Shown here piece by piece: positions 12,021-21,253 of a stretch of DNA of 64,000 nt; positions within the stretch are counted from its first letter, which is position 1; every line of letters begins with the position of its first letter. The stretch is from assembly GCF_000243415.2 (NCBI RefSeq), contig NZ_KI912270.1, forward strand, positions 6,529,837 to 6,593,836. The letters are read 5' to 3'. The translations under genes and the position numbers were made by a program. The notes beneath the pieces are model-generated. The model did no database searches. It was not told the DNA's origin and was given only the letters and a program-made list of their open reading frames with translations. The DNA is from Mycolicibacterium tusciae JS617. GTDB taxonomy: Bacteria > Actinomycetota > Actinomycetes > Mycobacteriales > Mycobacteriaceae.

Positions 12021-12881
12021 ATGGATCTCGCAGGCGTCGGAGTATGGAGTTCACAGCTGCGCTACGGCGACGCCGCCGAGGCCGCCGAGGCCGCCGCGGA
12101 GCTCGAGGAGCTTGGATTCACCGCGCTGTGGATCCCCGACGTCGGTGGACCCGTACTCGACTCGGTGGGCCAGCTGCTGTCGGCCACCAATGAGGTCGTG
12201 ATCGCCACCGGAATCCTGAACCTGTGGATGCACGAACCGGCGGACGTGGCCGAGGCGTACGCATCGCTTACCGCGCAGCATGGCGAGCGCTTCCTTCTCG
12301 GTATCGGCGTGAGCCACGCCCCACTCATCGACTCCAAGGAGCCGGGCCTTTACAAAAGGCCGTTGGCCGCGACGCGCGCCTACCTAGACGCAATCGATGC
12401 GACCGACAACCCGGTGCCCGTCGCCAACAGGGTGCTTGCGGCTCTGGGGCCCAAGATGCTCGAACTGTCGGCAACGCGTGCCCGCGGCGCCCATCCATAC
12501 CTGGTCACGCCTGACCACACCCTCTACGCCCGCGAGCACCTCGGCGACGGCCCGCTGCTGCTTCCAGAGCAGACCGTGCTGCTCACCGAGAACGAAGACG
12601 AGGCACGCAAGCTCGGAACCGATTGGTTGCGCTCATATCTGGCGCTTCCCAACTATGCCAACAACCTGCTTCGCTCCGGCTTCTCACAGGAGGACGTGAC
12701 ATCGGTCAGCGACCGACTGTTCGACGCGATCATCGCGTGGGGCGACGAGGAGACTGTGCTGCGCCGGGTGAACGAACACCACGCCGCGGGCGCCGACCAT
12801 GTTTGCGTGCAGGTACTCACCGCGGATCCCACGGAATTCCCCCGCGAACAGTGGCGTCGATTGGCCGCCGCGCTGAAGTAG
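12021..12881 (+). CDS. LLM-class F420-dependent oxidoreductase
   Basis: A 286-residue luciferase-like protein of the actinobacterial F420-dependent oxidoreductase group. The N-terminal strand and helix (LAGVGVWSSQL, LEELGFTALWIPDV), the SATNEVVIATGILNLW segment and FLLGIGVSHAPLIDS are typical of the TIM-barrel family that uses reduced F420. The substrate cannot be told from sequence. The ATG is preceded by GAAAGGAA at normal distance. The gene is read away from mbtT with 156 bases between them, containing the iron boxes, and it ends 10 bases before the convergent HNH gene. It sits between mbtT and mbtB, a place with no counterpart in M. tuberculosis. Confidence 0.85.
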   Translation: MDLAGVGVWSSQLRYGDAAEAAEAAAELEELGFTALWIPDVGGPVLDSVGQLLSATNEVVIATGILNLWMHEPADVAEAYASLTAQHGERFLLGIGVSHAPLIDSKEPGLYKRPLAATRAYLDAIDATDNPVPVANRVLAALGPKMLELSATRARGAHPYLVTPDHTLYAREHLGDGPLLLPEQTVLLTENEDEARKLGTDWLRSYLALPNYANNLLRSGFSQEDVTSVSDRLFDAIIAWGDEETVLRRVNEHHAAGADHVCVQVLTADPTEFPREQWRRLAAALK

Positions 12882-12891
12882 GCGCGAACTC

Positions 12892-14481
12892 CTAGGCGGC
12901 GTTGGGTTCTGGCCCGCCGGGTTCGTGAGGATGGTCGTCGTTCTCCGCTATTGACTCGTCGGCTGGCGCGTCCTGGGCGGGTGGTTCGTAATCAGCCGGT
13001 CCCTCGAGCCAGTCGTCCTCGAACCATTCGTCCTCGAACGGTTGGGCATCGGCGAGCGGTTCGTCGGCCGGCGGTTCCTGGGCCGGCGGTTCGTCCTCGG
13101 CGGGTGGTTCCTGGTCCAATGGTTCGTCGGCGGGTGGGCGGAGGCGTTCGGGGCGGTGGTAGTCGTTGACTCGGGCCTGGCCGGTGTCCAACTGTGGCGG
13201 TGGGATCCATTCCACATCGTTGTCAGCATTGATCCGCGTCGTCCAACCCCCCGGGCCGACCATGCGGTTATCCGGCCCGCACGCCAGGCCGAGGTCATCG
13301 ACGTTGGTGTGGCCGCCATCAGCCCAATCGCGGGCCGCGTGATGGACCTGGCTGCCGTACGCGGGCACCGTACACCCGGGTTTGGTGCAACCCCCGTCAC
13401 GCGCGATGAGCATGATTCGTTGTGCTGGGGAGGCGGTGCGTCGGGTGCGGAACAGATTTAGTGCCGCACCGGTGGCCCTGTCGAACACCGCCAGGAAGTG
13501 ATGGGCGTGAGCCGCCATCCGGATCACATCTTTGATCGGGATCACCGTGCCCCCGCCGCTCACACCGACCCCGGCGCGGCTCTCCAAATCCTGCAGCGTG
13601 GTACGCACGATGATCGAGGTCGCCAACCCGTTGTGCTGCCCGAGCTCACCGCTTTGCAGCACACTACGACCCACCGCGACCAGCGCGTCGTGCTGGCGCT
13701 GCGCCAGCGTCCGGTGATCGTTGTCGATCTGGGCCTGCGTCGGAGTGCCCGACACACACGGGTTTTCCTCGGCAGGATTGCACATTCCCGGTGCAGCCCA
13801 CCTGGCGAAGATCGCCTCATAGATCGCCGCCGCCTCAGGGGTGAGAGTGCCTGACAACGGGGTCATCCTGTCGCGGCCCTGCGGGCCCATCCGCACCCCG
13901 CGGCGGCGCTGGCGTTCGGTGTCATCGGGTTCGGGACCATCCTGATCCAACAGAAACAGGGTCCGCTCGGCCTTGTCCTTGAGTTCCTTGGGCCCCAACC
14001 CGATCCCGTGGCCGACCAGATCGATTTCGATCTGCGCGCGCGTCAGCGTGTCGACCGCGGGCGGAATACGCTCCATCGTCTCGCGCACAATCTTGACGTG
14101 CTCACCGTTGATCACCCCGCGCCCCTGAGCCAGCGCAGTGCACGGCAACACCGGATCCAGAGGCTCTCCGGTCAGTGTGCGCCGCGGCCCCAACACCGCG
14201 GCCTCATCGAGGCGACGACCCGCCTCCGATGTCGAGATGCGCCACCGGATCGCCAACACCTGACGCCACGACTTAGCACCCATTTCTTTAGCCGTCGCCT
14301 CGGCCTGCAGGCCGGCCAACAAGCGGTGACGTTGAGCCGGCAACTGACACCACAGGGATTCCAACTCATCGAGCGCCCCCACCAACTCGTCCCTGGTGAG
14401 CAAATCGACGGGCAACGCGGCCAATTCATCGTGGGCGGCGCGCAGCGCACTCACCGCCGCCCGCACCGCCTCCACTGCCAT
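12892..14481 (-). CDS. DUF222 / HNH endonuclease-domain protein (13E12 repeat family)
   Basis: A 529-residue protein of the mycobacterial 13E12 family. An N-terminal DUF222 region (LDELESLWCQLPAQRHRLLAGL, then STSEAGRRLDEA) is followed by an HNH nuclease domain with C...PGC...QVHHARDWADGG-type residues near 390-430. The last 80 residues are Pro/Glu/Asp-rich low complexity. Members of this family are scattered in mycobacterial genomes and are associated with mobile DNA; their biological role is not settled. The ATG at 14481 gives the usual N terminus (MAVEAVRAAVSAL). An open extension to 14631 runs into the putative left end of the insertion sequence and is not used. Confidence 0.85.
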   Translation of the reverse strand: MAVEAVRAAVSALRAAHDELAALPVDLLTRDELVGALDELESLWCQLPAQRHRLLAGLQAEATAKEMGAKSWRQVLAIRWRISTSEAGRRLDEAAVLGPRRTLTGEPLDPVLPCTALAQGRGVINGEHVKIVRETMERIPPAVDTLTRAQIEIDLVGHGIGLGPKELKDKAERTLFLLDQDGPEPDDTERQRRRGVRMGPQGRDRMTPLSGTLTPEAAAIYEAIFARWAAPGMCNPAEENPCVSGTPTQAQIDNDHRTLAQRQHDALVAVGRSVLQSGELGQHNGLATSIIVRTTLQDLESRAGVGVSGGGTVIPIKDVIRMAAHAHHFLAVFDRATGAALNLFRTRRTASPAQRIMLIARDGGCTKPGCTVPAYGSQVHHAARDWADGGHTNVDDLGLACGPDNRMVGPGGWTTRINADNDVEWIPPPQLDTGQARVNDYHRPERLRPPADEPLDQEPPAEDEPPAQEPPADEPLADAQPFEDEWFEDDWLEGPADYEPPAQDAPADESIAENDDHPHEPGGPEPNAA

Positions 14482-14609
14482 ATCTCGAACATAGGTGGCG
14501 CTCCACGGGTTTTCGTGGGTGCCTTTCTGCTGTTCAACGGTAGTTTCTGGTGTGAGAGTGCGGTGTTCGGCGTGTCCGTGAAGAGGTGAGGGACGCGCAC
14601 GCGGTGGGC

Positions 14610-15938
14610 CTCTAGATTTCGGGGTTACCACACCAACCGCAACCTCGAGGATCGATCCGCGTGCGCGTCAGTACTGCATTTAACCGTCTGCTGCAGATTC
14701 CTGGAACCAGTGTCACCGATGTCGTGATCGGTGACCGAGACGTCGAGCTCACCGTCCGCGTCACAGCCCGTAGATTGCAGTGCCCCTGCGGCAAACGCGT
14801 CAAGGGGGCCTACGACCGGCGTCGGCGCCGCTGGCGACATATCGACTTAGCCGCGCATCGTTTGTGGCTGGTCTACGAGATTCGCCGGCTGAATTGCCCC
14901 GACTGCGGGGTCCGCACCGAACACGTGCCCTGGGCTCGCCCCGGGGCACGCCACACCCGCGACTTCGAGGACACCGTGCTGTGGCTGGCCGCCCGCACCG
15001 ACCGCACCACGGTGGCGACCTTACTGCGCTGCGCCTGGGAAACGGTGACCGCGATCATCAACCGCACCGTCGACGAACTGCTCGACCAGCGCCGCCTCGA
15101 CCAGATCTACCGGATCGGCGTCGACGAGATCTGCTATCGCCACCCCCACAAATATCTGACCATCATCGGCGATCACGCCACCGCCACGGTGATCGACGTG
15201 CGACCCGGCAGAGGCGTGGATTCCCTTGCCGCCTTTTACAACACGCTCACACCCGAACAACGCGGCGACGTCGATGCCGTCTCGATGGACGGATCGACCG
15301 CGTTCCGCGCCGCCACCGAAACCGCACTGCCCGACGCAGCCATCTGCTACGACACCTTTCACGTCATGCAGTGGACCAACCGGGCACTCGATGAGGTGTT
15401 CTCCGCAGCAATGGCCACCAACCGCGCCGACTTCGACATGTCCTCCGGGCAATGGCGACGAGCACGCACGGCACTGCGCACTGGCGCTGAACGCCTCAAC
15501 CCCGCACGCCACCAGCTGGTCGCGACGATCACCACCCAGAACCGCGACATCGGCACCGCATGGCGGCTCAAAGAACAACTGCGCGAGCTCTTTCGCACCG
15601 CTCAACCCGGCCGATCCCCACGACAGCTCCGCCGCTGGATTCGACGTGCCCGCGACAGTGGAGTCCGGCCATTCCAACTCCTCGCCCGCCGCCTCGAGCA
15701 GCACTTCGACGGCATCATCAACACCATCAAACTCGGCATCACCAACGCACTCATCGAAGGCATCAACGCCAAGATCCGACTCATCAACGCCCGCGGCTAC
15801 GGCCACCACTCCGCCGAATCCCTCACCTCGATGATCTACCTCATGCTCGGCGGAATCAGCCCAAAACTGCCCACAACAAGGTGAGGAGCCGCACATAGGT
15901 TCGAACTCTAAGAACACTCTAGAAAAAATCTGAAGAGT
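14610..15938. mobile_element. ISL3-type insertion sequence (ends uncertain)
   Basis: A single transposase gene with short flanks. Candidate terminal inverted sequences are CTCTAGATTT at the left (14610-14619) and the imperfect counterpart CTCTTCAGATTT read from the right (complement of about 15927-15938). The match has a two-base gap and no convincing 8-bp target duplication was found, so the borders are provisional. The element lies between the HNH gene and mbtB inside the mycobactin locus. Confidence 0.5.
14661..15884 (+). CDS. ISL3-family transposase
   Basis: A 407-residue DDE transposase of the ISL3 type. An N-terminal zinc-binding region has CPCGKRV and CPDCGVRTEHVPWARPGARHT. The RNase H-like catalytic core has aspartates in GVDEICYRH and SMDGSTAFR and a glutamate in IEGINAKIRLINARGYGHHS near the C terminus. 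Length and all three acidic residues look intact, so the enzyme may be active. The GTG start at 14661 gives the standard N terminus. It is read opposite to mbtB and to the HNH gene. Confidence 0.9.
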   Translation: MRVSTAFNRLLQIPGTSVTDVVIGDRDVELTVRVTARRLQCPCGKRVKGAYDRRRRRWRHIDLAAHRLWLVYEIRRLNCPDCGVRTEHVPWARPGARHTRDFEDTVLWLAARTDRTTVATLLRCAWETVTAIINRTVDELLDQRRLDQIYRIGVDEICYRHPHKYLTIIGDHATATVIDVRPGRGVDSLAAFYNTLTPEQRGDVDAVSMDGSTAFRAATETALPDAAICYDTFHVMQWTNRALDEVFSAAMATNRADFDMSSGQWRRARTALRTGAERLNPARHQLVATITTQNRDIGTAWRLKEQLRELFRTAQPGRSPRQLRRWIRRARDSGVRPFQLLARRLEQHFDGIINTIKLGITNALIEGINAKIRLINARGYGHHSAESLTSMIYLMLGGISPKLPTTR

Positions 15939-16007
15939 TCTCTAAGGATGTCCGACGTTTCCCAGACAACTGAAACTGTTGTGACGCAAGGGGTTCAGAC
16001 GAACGAA

Positions 16008-19000
16008 CTAGCCGCCGGCCAATTCGGACAGCACGTCCGTGCTGTCCATCCCGGCGACCTCCAGGTAGACCTCGGCGACCATATTGAGGCGGTCGGCGTC
16101 CGGTTCGCGACTGAGAAGTCGATCTGCCAGGTTGGCCACGCTGCGCGCCGCGAACATTTCGGTGACCAACACCGTCGGCGTATCCAGCCAATCGCGAACA
16201 CGGGCGATCACCTGGGTGGCCAACACGGAGTCACCACCGAGGGAAAAGAAGTCGTCGTCGATCCCCATCGCATCGCCGACCACACCGAGCACGTCGGCGA
16301 CGATCGCGACCAAGGCGGATTCCAGCGGCGTTGACGGTGGTCGGAAGACATGTGCCGCGGGCACTTCGGCTTCGGCCAATTGCCGGGCAACAGCCTTGCG
16401 ATCGATCTTGCCGTTCACGGTGAAGGGGATCTGGTCGCTCACGACGATGACCTTGGGAATCATGTGTGCGGGCAGCAATTCGGTCATTGCGGCGGCAATG
16501 GATTGCGCATCGACTCTTGGGTCATCGGTGCGGACCAGCGCGGCCAGCACATCCGGTTCTCCTTCAATCACGGCCGCGACTGCGGCGTCGACATGCGGCG
16601 CGCGTTTGAGCGCCCCCTCCACTTCACCGAGTTCGATCCGGTAGCCGCTGATTTTGATCCGATGATCGATGCGGCCGACGAACTCCAGTGTCCCGTCTGC
16701 TTGGTAGCGGACGAGATCTCCTGTCCGATACCAAGTTCGACCGTCGCACTCGACGAACTTCTCGGCCGTCAAATCAGGCCTGCCGCGATAACCGCGGGCG
16801 ATGCCGCGTCCGGAGAACCACAGTTCGCCCGGTACCCAATCCGGGCAGTCGGATCCGTCAGCGGCGACCACGCGGCACGCGTTGTTCGGGAACGGAGTGC
16901 CGTACGGGATCGAGGTCCAGTGCGCAGGCGGGTCGTCGACCTCGCAGATCGTGCCGTGCACCGCGGTTTCAGTCGCACCGCCAAGGCCCGCCGACCGTAC
17001 CGCGGGCGCTGACTTGCGTAGTTCCCGAATGAGTTCGGGGCGCACCCAGTCACCGCCGAGAAGCACCACCCGCAGGGTCGACAGCCGGTTACCGCCGACC
17101 TTCAACAGCATGTCGAGCCAGCCGGGCATCCAGTTCAGGAACGTTACGCGGTGCTCCTGGATCAGATCGGCCCACGCATCGGGGTCCCGGCGTTGGATCT
17201 CGTCCACGACGACGACCGCACCGCCCGCTCGCAGCATGGCGAAGATCTCCAGCACCGACATGTCGGCTTCCAGCGAGGCAAGCGCCAGGCTCCGGTCCGT
17301 CGAGCCCAATTGGTAACGGCTGTCGATGAACTCAACGGTGTTCATCACCGCGTCGTGCGTCAGCTCAACACCCTTGGGCACGCCGGTCGACCCCGACGTG
17401 AACAACACGTAGGCCAAGTCGTGCGGGTCAGCGGGGGTGGGCTCGGCGTCGACAGGGCGCCGCATCGCGGCCGCGGCGGTGATGACCGGCACCGCGGCCT
17501 CCACCGGGTCGGCGCCGCCGCAAAGCAGCACCGCGGTTATACCGCTGGATTCGAGGATGCGACTGGTCCGGTCGGAAGGCTGATCGGTGGCGATCGGAAG
17601 GTAGGCGGCACCGGCGGCCAGAATCCCAAGCACCGCGGGTATCTGCTCACCACACTTGGGGCCGATCAACGCAACGAGGTCACCGGGCCGAACCCCGTTG
17701 CAGCGTAGAGTTTCCGCGACCGCAACCGCTCGCGCGCGCAGCTCGCCGTAAGTCAGGTCGCCGTCGTCGCTGAACACCGCCGGAGCGTCGGGCGCAGTCA
17801 GTGCATTACGGAAGAACCCGTCGTGGATCGCCTCTCCACTCGGTGGCGTGGTCACACTGTTCACCGCGTCACGGATGGCACGGCCGGCCTGGGGCACTGC
17901 GGGCGGATCGGGAACGTCCCACGCCCCGTCGTCGGTGGCCAGCCGGGTCAACTCGGCGAGGTGGTAGGCGAACATCGCATCGGCGACACCCGGCCGGAAC
18001 GCGTCAACGCGGACGTCCCAGTTGATCATAAGTCCGGTGGCCAGGGGCGTGGCCTGTGCATCGATGAGCACCTGCGGGCCTTGGGAAATGGTCCATACCG
18101 GAGCACCGAACAGATCGGTCACCTCGCCCGCGAACAGGTCGCCGAGTCCTAGCGCACTGGTGTAGACGATCGGCGCGAGGGTCTGGCTGCCACGGTGCCG
18201 TCCCAGGTCGCGCAGCACGGACAGGCCCGAGTAGCTCGAGTGACGAGCGGTGTTGTGCAACGTTTCCTGCACGGCGCGTGTCCGCTCGGCCGGCGTGGTG
18301 GCCCGGGTCAGGTCGATGTCGAGCATCAGTGACGAGGTGAAGCAGCCGACGAGTTTCTCGACATCGGGATGGAACGGTTCTCGACCGAACATCGGCAGGT
18401 TGAGCAGGAACCGCGAGCCGCTCGACCACCGAGCCAGCGCGTTCGAATACGACGCTGCGACGGCCATCGCGGGCGTGAACCCGCGGCGGTGCGCGGCCGC
18501 GAAGAGTGCGTCCCGTGTCTCGACATCGAAGATGTGCCAGAGTCGGACGCTGCGGCGGGGTTCGGCCTGTTCGGCCAACGGGACCAGCGGCAGCGCAGGC
18601 GATTCGGGCAGCTCGGGTAGCCGGTCGGCCCACCACTGCCGGTCCTCGTCGGAGGGCCCCGGATCAGCGGCTGCCAACGCGGCCCGGTACCGGCGATAGG
18701 TGTAGCCCAGTTCGGGCAGTTCCCCGCCGCGGTAGAACACCGCCAGGTCGGCCATGAACTTGCGGTAACTCACGGCGTCGGCTGCGTTCATGTCCATGTC
18801 GACGTGCAACCGCGTGCGGCCATCCGGACGCAGCGACAGGCTCAGCTCGAGGACATCGCCGTCGAGTAGTTGATGTGACTTCTGGTGACGAATGGTCTGT
18901 AACCGCTGCTCAGCGGCTTCGGCATCCAGCTCGCGCAGGTCATAGACGGTCACGGGAAGGCCGCGATCGCCGATCCGCTGGGTACCGTCCGGAAGGATCT

Positions 19001-19487
19001 CCACGCGCAACATCGGGTGGCGCGCAACCAGTTTCGCTGCGGCGTCGCGGAGGCGGTTCGCGTCGACGCCGTCACCGTCGAACTCCACGTAAAGATGGGC
19101 GGCGACGCCGCCGAGTTGCTGATCGTCGTTGCGGCCCAGCCACATCGCGTGTTGCATGGGCGCCAGCGGGAACGGATCGCCGGCGTCACCGGTCTCGTTA
19201 CCGTCGTCGGCCGGGTCGCCGAGCTCGGCCGAATGGGAGGCTTCGGACCGTTGCGCCACCAGCGCAGACCATGCCGCCACCGTCGGGTTCTCCGCCAATG
19301 CGGCGAAGTTGACGTCGATTCCCTGTTTACGCCACCGCCCCGACAACGACATCATGCGGATCGAATCGAGACCGGAGGCAATCAAGTCGGCGTCGGGGTC
19401 GACATCGCCGGGGGTCACCCCGAGGAGTTCGGCAACCTCCTCGTGGACGGTGCGGCCGGATGCACCGTTGTTGTCTGTCGCCCCCAC
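16008..19487 (-). CDS. mbtB: Mycobactin NRPS MbtB (ArCP-Cy-A-PCP, no thioesterase)
   Basis: A 1159-residue synthetase that receives the aryl acid from MbtA and forms the aryl-oxazoline from serine or threonine. The order is an aryl carrier domain (GLDSIRMM, phosphopantetheine Ser42), a cyclisation domain with the DxxxxDxxS signature (DMNAADAVS), an adenylation domain (VLFTSGSTGVPKG, WYRTGDLVRY) and a carrier domain (SLGGDSVLATQV). M. tuberculosis MbtB is about 1414 residues with a terminal thioesterase; here the protein stops about 60 residues after the carrier serine. The GTG start has GGAGG 6-7 bases upstream. Unlike in M. tuberculosis, it stands alone, with an accessory block between it and the next mbt gene. 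Confidence 0.92.
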   Translation of the reverse strand: MGATDNNGASGRTVHEEVAELLGVTPGDVDPDADLIASGLDSIRMMSLSGRWRKQGIDVNFAALAENPTVAAWSALVAQRSEASHSAELGDPADDGNETGDAGDPFPLAPMQHAMWLGRNDDQQLGGVAAHLYVEFDGDGVDANRLRDAAAKLVARHPMLRVEILPDGTQRIGDRGLPVTVYDLRELDAEAAEQRLQTIRHQKSHQLLDGDVLELSLSLRPDGRTRLHVDMDMNAADAVSYRKFMADLAVFYRGGELPELGYTYRRYRAALAAADPGPSDEDRQWWADRLPELPESPALPLVPLAEQAEPRRSVRLWHIFDVETRDALFAAAHRRGFTPAMAVAASYSNALARWSSGSRFLLNLPMFGREPFHPDVEKLVGCFTSSLMLDIDLTRATTPAERTRAVQETLHNTARHSSYSGLSVLRDLGRHRGSQTLAPIVYTSALGLGDLFAGEVTDLFGAPVWTISQGPQVLIDAQATPLATGLMINWDVRVDAFRPGVADAMFAYHLAELTRLATDDGAWDVPDPPAVPQAGRAIRDAVNSVTTPPSGEAIHDGFFRNALTAPDAPAVFSDDGDLTYGELRARAVAVAETLRCNGVRPGDLVALIGPKCGEQIPAVLGILAAGAAYLPIATDQPSDRTSRILESSGITAVLLCGGADPVEAAVPVITAAAAMRRPVDAEPTPADPHDLAYVLFTSGSTGVPKGVELTHDAVMNTVEFIDSRYQLGSTDRSLALASLEADMSVLEIFAMLRAGGAVVVVDEIQRRDPDAWADLIQEHRVTFLNWMPGWLDMLLKVGGNRLSTLRVVLLGGDWVRPELIRELRKSAPAVRSAGLGGATETAVHGTICEVDDPPAHWTSIPYGTPFPNNACRVVAADGSDCPDWVPGELWFSGRGIARGYRGRPDLTAEKFVECDGRTWYRTGDLVRYQADGTLEFVGRIDHRIKISGYRIELGEVEGALKRAPHVDAAVAAVIEGEPDVLAALVRTDDPRVDAQSIAAAMTELLPAHMIPKVIVVSDQIPFTVNGKIDRKAVARQLAEAEVPAAHVFRPPSTPLESALVAIVADVLGVVGDAMGIDDDFFSLGGDSVLATQVIARVRDWLDTPTVLVTEMFAARSVANLADRLLSREPDADRLNMVAEVYLEVAGMDSTDVLSELAGG

Positions 19488-19496
19488 ACTGTCCTC

Positions 19497-19538
19497 CCAG
19501 ATTAGGCTGCCCTAACTAACCCGGCGAGGCTACCTTAT
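19497..19538. promoter_or_regulatory. Divergent mbtB/mbtA iron-box region
   Basis: The 95-bp divergent gap holds a good iron box, CCAGATTAGGCTGCCCTAA (19497-19515, 14 of 19 to consensus). A weaker second half-match, CCCGGCGAGGCTACCTTAT (19520-19538, 11 of 19), begins 23 bases further on. The strong box starts 9 bases before the mbtB GTG and overlaps its leader. IdeR bound here would control both mbtA and mbtB. Confidence 0.78.
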
Positions 19539-19582
19539 ATTCGAGGTGCCGAACACACCTACCCAGAGGGGCCGCACCACTC

Positions 19583-21244
19583 ATGAGCACCGGTCTAGAC
19601 CCTCAGCAGAGTGACCTGACCACGGGTTATGTTCCGTTTCCCGCCGACCGCGCCGAGGAATACCGTCGGGCGGGCTACTGGACCGGCCGCAGCCTGGACT
19701 CCATCCTGACCGACGCCGCTGCGCAGTGGCCCGACCGCGCCGCTGTGGTGGATCCGGACGTCTCCTACACGTTCGCCGAACTGGATGCCCGCGCCGACCG
19801 GATTGCGTCGGCATTGGCGCATCGCGGTATCGCGACGGGCGACCGGGTGATGCTGCAGCTTCCGAACTCCGCTCAGTTCGCCGTCGCGTTGTTCGGACTC
19901 CTGCGCGCGGGCGCTGTACCGGTGATGTGCCTGCCGGGTCACCGCTACGCCGAACTCAGTCACTTCGCCGATGTCAGCGGTGCGGTCGGTCTCGTCGTTG
20001 CCGACCGGGTTGCCGGATTCGACTACCGCGAACTCGCCCAGGCTCTGGTGAACGACAATCCGCGGTTGAGCCACGTGTTCGTCGACGGAGAACCCGGACC
20101 TTTTCAATCCTTCTCGTCCTTATCGGAGCTGACCGATTTCGACGGTCCGGTCCGCGACCGCGTGCCGGTCGACCCGGGTGCGCCGGCCCTGCTGCTGGTG
20201 TCGGGCGGGACGACCGGACTGCCGAAGCTGATTGCGCGCAGCCACGACGACTACGTCTACAACGCCACCGCGTGCGCCCAGGCGTACGAAATGACCGGCG
20301 AGGACGTATATCTCGTCGCGCTGCCCGCGGGACACAACTTCCCGCTGGCCTGCCCTGGGCTGCTGGGCTCCATGACGGTCGGCGCCACGACAGTGTTCAC
20401 TGCCGACCCCAGCCCCGAGTCCGCCTTCGCGGTAATCGACCGGCACAAGATCACCGTCACCGGACTCGTCAATGCACTGGCCAAGGTGTGGACCCAGGCC
20501 TGCGAGTGGGAACCCCTGCTGCCGACGTCACTGCGCGTGGTTCAGGTGGGCGGTTCGCGGATGACACCCGAGGAGGCCCGTTACATCCTCGACGGGTTGA
20601 CCCCTGGACTGTCCCAGATCTTCGGCATGGCAGAGGGAATGCTCAATTTCACCCGGATCGGCGATCCCTTCGACGTCGTGGTCAACACCCAAGGCCGGCC
20701 GATGTCGCCGCACGACGAGATGCGCGTGGTCGACGAGGCCGGCCGAGAGGTTGCGCCCGGTGAGGAGGGTGAACTATTGGTGTGCGGTCCTTACACGCTC
20801 AACGGCTACTACCGGGCGGATGAGGCGAACGCACGGTCGTTCAGCCCCGACGGTTTCTACCGCTCCGGGGATCGCGTGCGCATCTTCGCCGACGGTGAGA
20901 GAGCGGGCTATGTAGAAGTCACCGGGCGCATCAAGGACGTCATTCATCGCGGCGGGGAGACCGTATCGGCCTCCGATCTAGAGGAACACCTGTTCGCCCA
21001 TCCCGCAGTCTACGCCGCGGCAGCAGTCGCCCTTCCCGACGATTATCTGGGCGAAAAGATCTGTGCTGCGGTCGTATTCAGCGGGTCGCCGATCACACTC
21101 GCCGAACTGAACCAGTTCCTCGACGAACGGGGAGTATCCGCGCACTCACGGCCCGATGTGCTCGCGCCGATGCCGGCGCTGCCCAAAACCGCGGTCGGCA
21201 AGGTGGACAAGAAGAAGGTCGTGGCGGACCTCGTGCCGTCCTGA
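19583..21244 (+). CDS. mbtA: Aryl acid-AMP ligase MbtA (mycobactin starter activation)
   Basis: A 553-residue stand-alone adenylating enzyme that activates the aromatic starter acid and loads it on the MbtB aryl carrier domain. ANL-family motifs are present: LLLVSGGTTGLPKL, the aryl-acid pocket segment GHNFPLACPG, GMAEGMLNFTRIGDP, DGFYRSGDRV and the C-terminal catalytic lysine in AVGKVDKKKV. The M. tuberculosis enzyme activates salicylate. Given the adjacent 6-methylsalicylate synthase-like PKS, this one may have to accept 6-methylsalicylate (inference). It diverges from mbtB and converges on the PKS with a 9-base gap. Confidence 0.93.
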   Translation: MSTGLDPQQSDLTTGYVPFPADRAEEYRRAGYWTGRSLDSILTDAAAQWPDRAAVVDPDVSYTFAELDARADRIASALAHRGIATGDRVMLQLPNSAQFAVALFGLLRAGAVPVMCLPGHRYAELSHFADVSGAVGLVVADRVAGFDYRELAQALVNDNPRLSHVFVDGEPGPFQSFSSLSELTDFDGPVRDRVPVDPGAPALLLVSGGTTGLPKLIARSHDDYVYNATACAQAYEMTGEDVYLVALPAGHNFPLACPGLLGSMTVGATTVFTADPSPESAFAVIDRHKITVTGLVNALAKVWTQACEWEPLLPTSLRVVQVGGSRMTPEEARYILDGLTPGLSQIFGMAEGMLNFTRIGDPFDVVVNTQGRPMSPHDEMRVVDEAGREVAPGEEGELLVCGPYTLNGYYRADEANARSFSPDGFYRSGDRVRIFADGERAGYVEVTGRIKDVIHRGGETVSASDLEEHLFAHPAVYAAAAVALPDDYLGEKICAAVVFSGSPITLAELNQFLDERGVSAHSRPDVLAPMPALPKTAVGKVDKKKVVADLVPS

Positions 21245-21253
21245 CCCCCCGTT

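Noticed and set aside
14594..15901. 8-bp target-site duplication around the insertion sequence
   Set aside because: Several border choices were compared; the best flanks agreed at only about half of the positions.
15905..15945. Terminator downstream of the transposase
   Set aside because: Only a short AGAAC/GTTCT stem with a long AT-rich loop is visible, and it coincides with the uncertain IS end.
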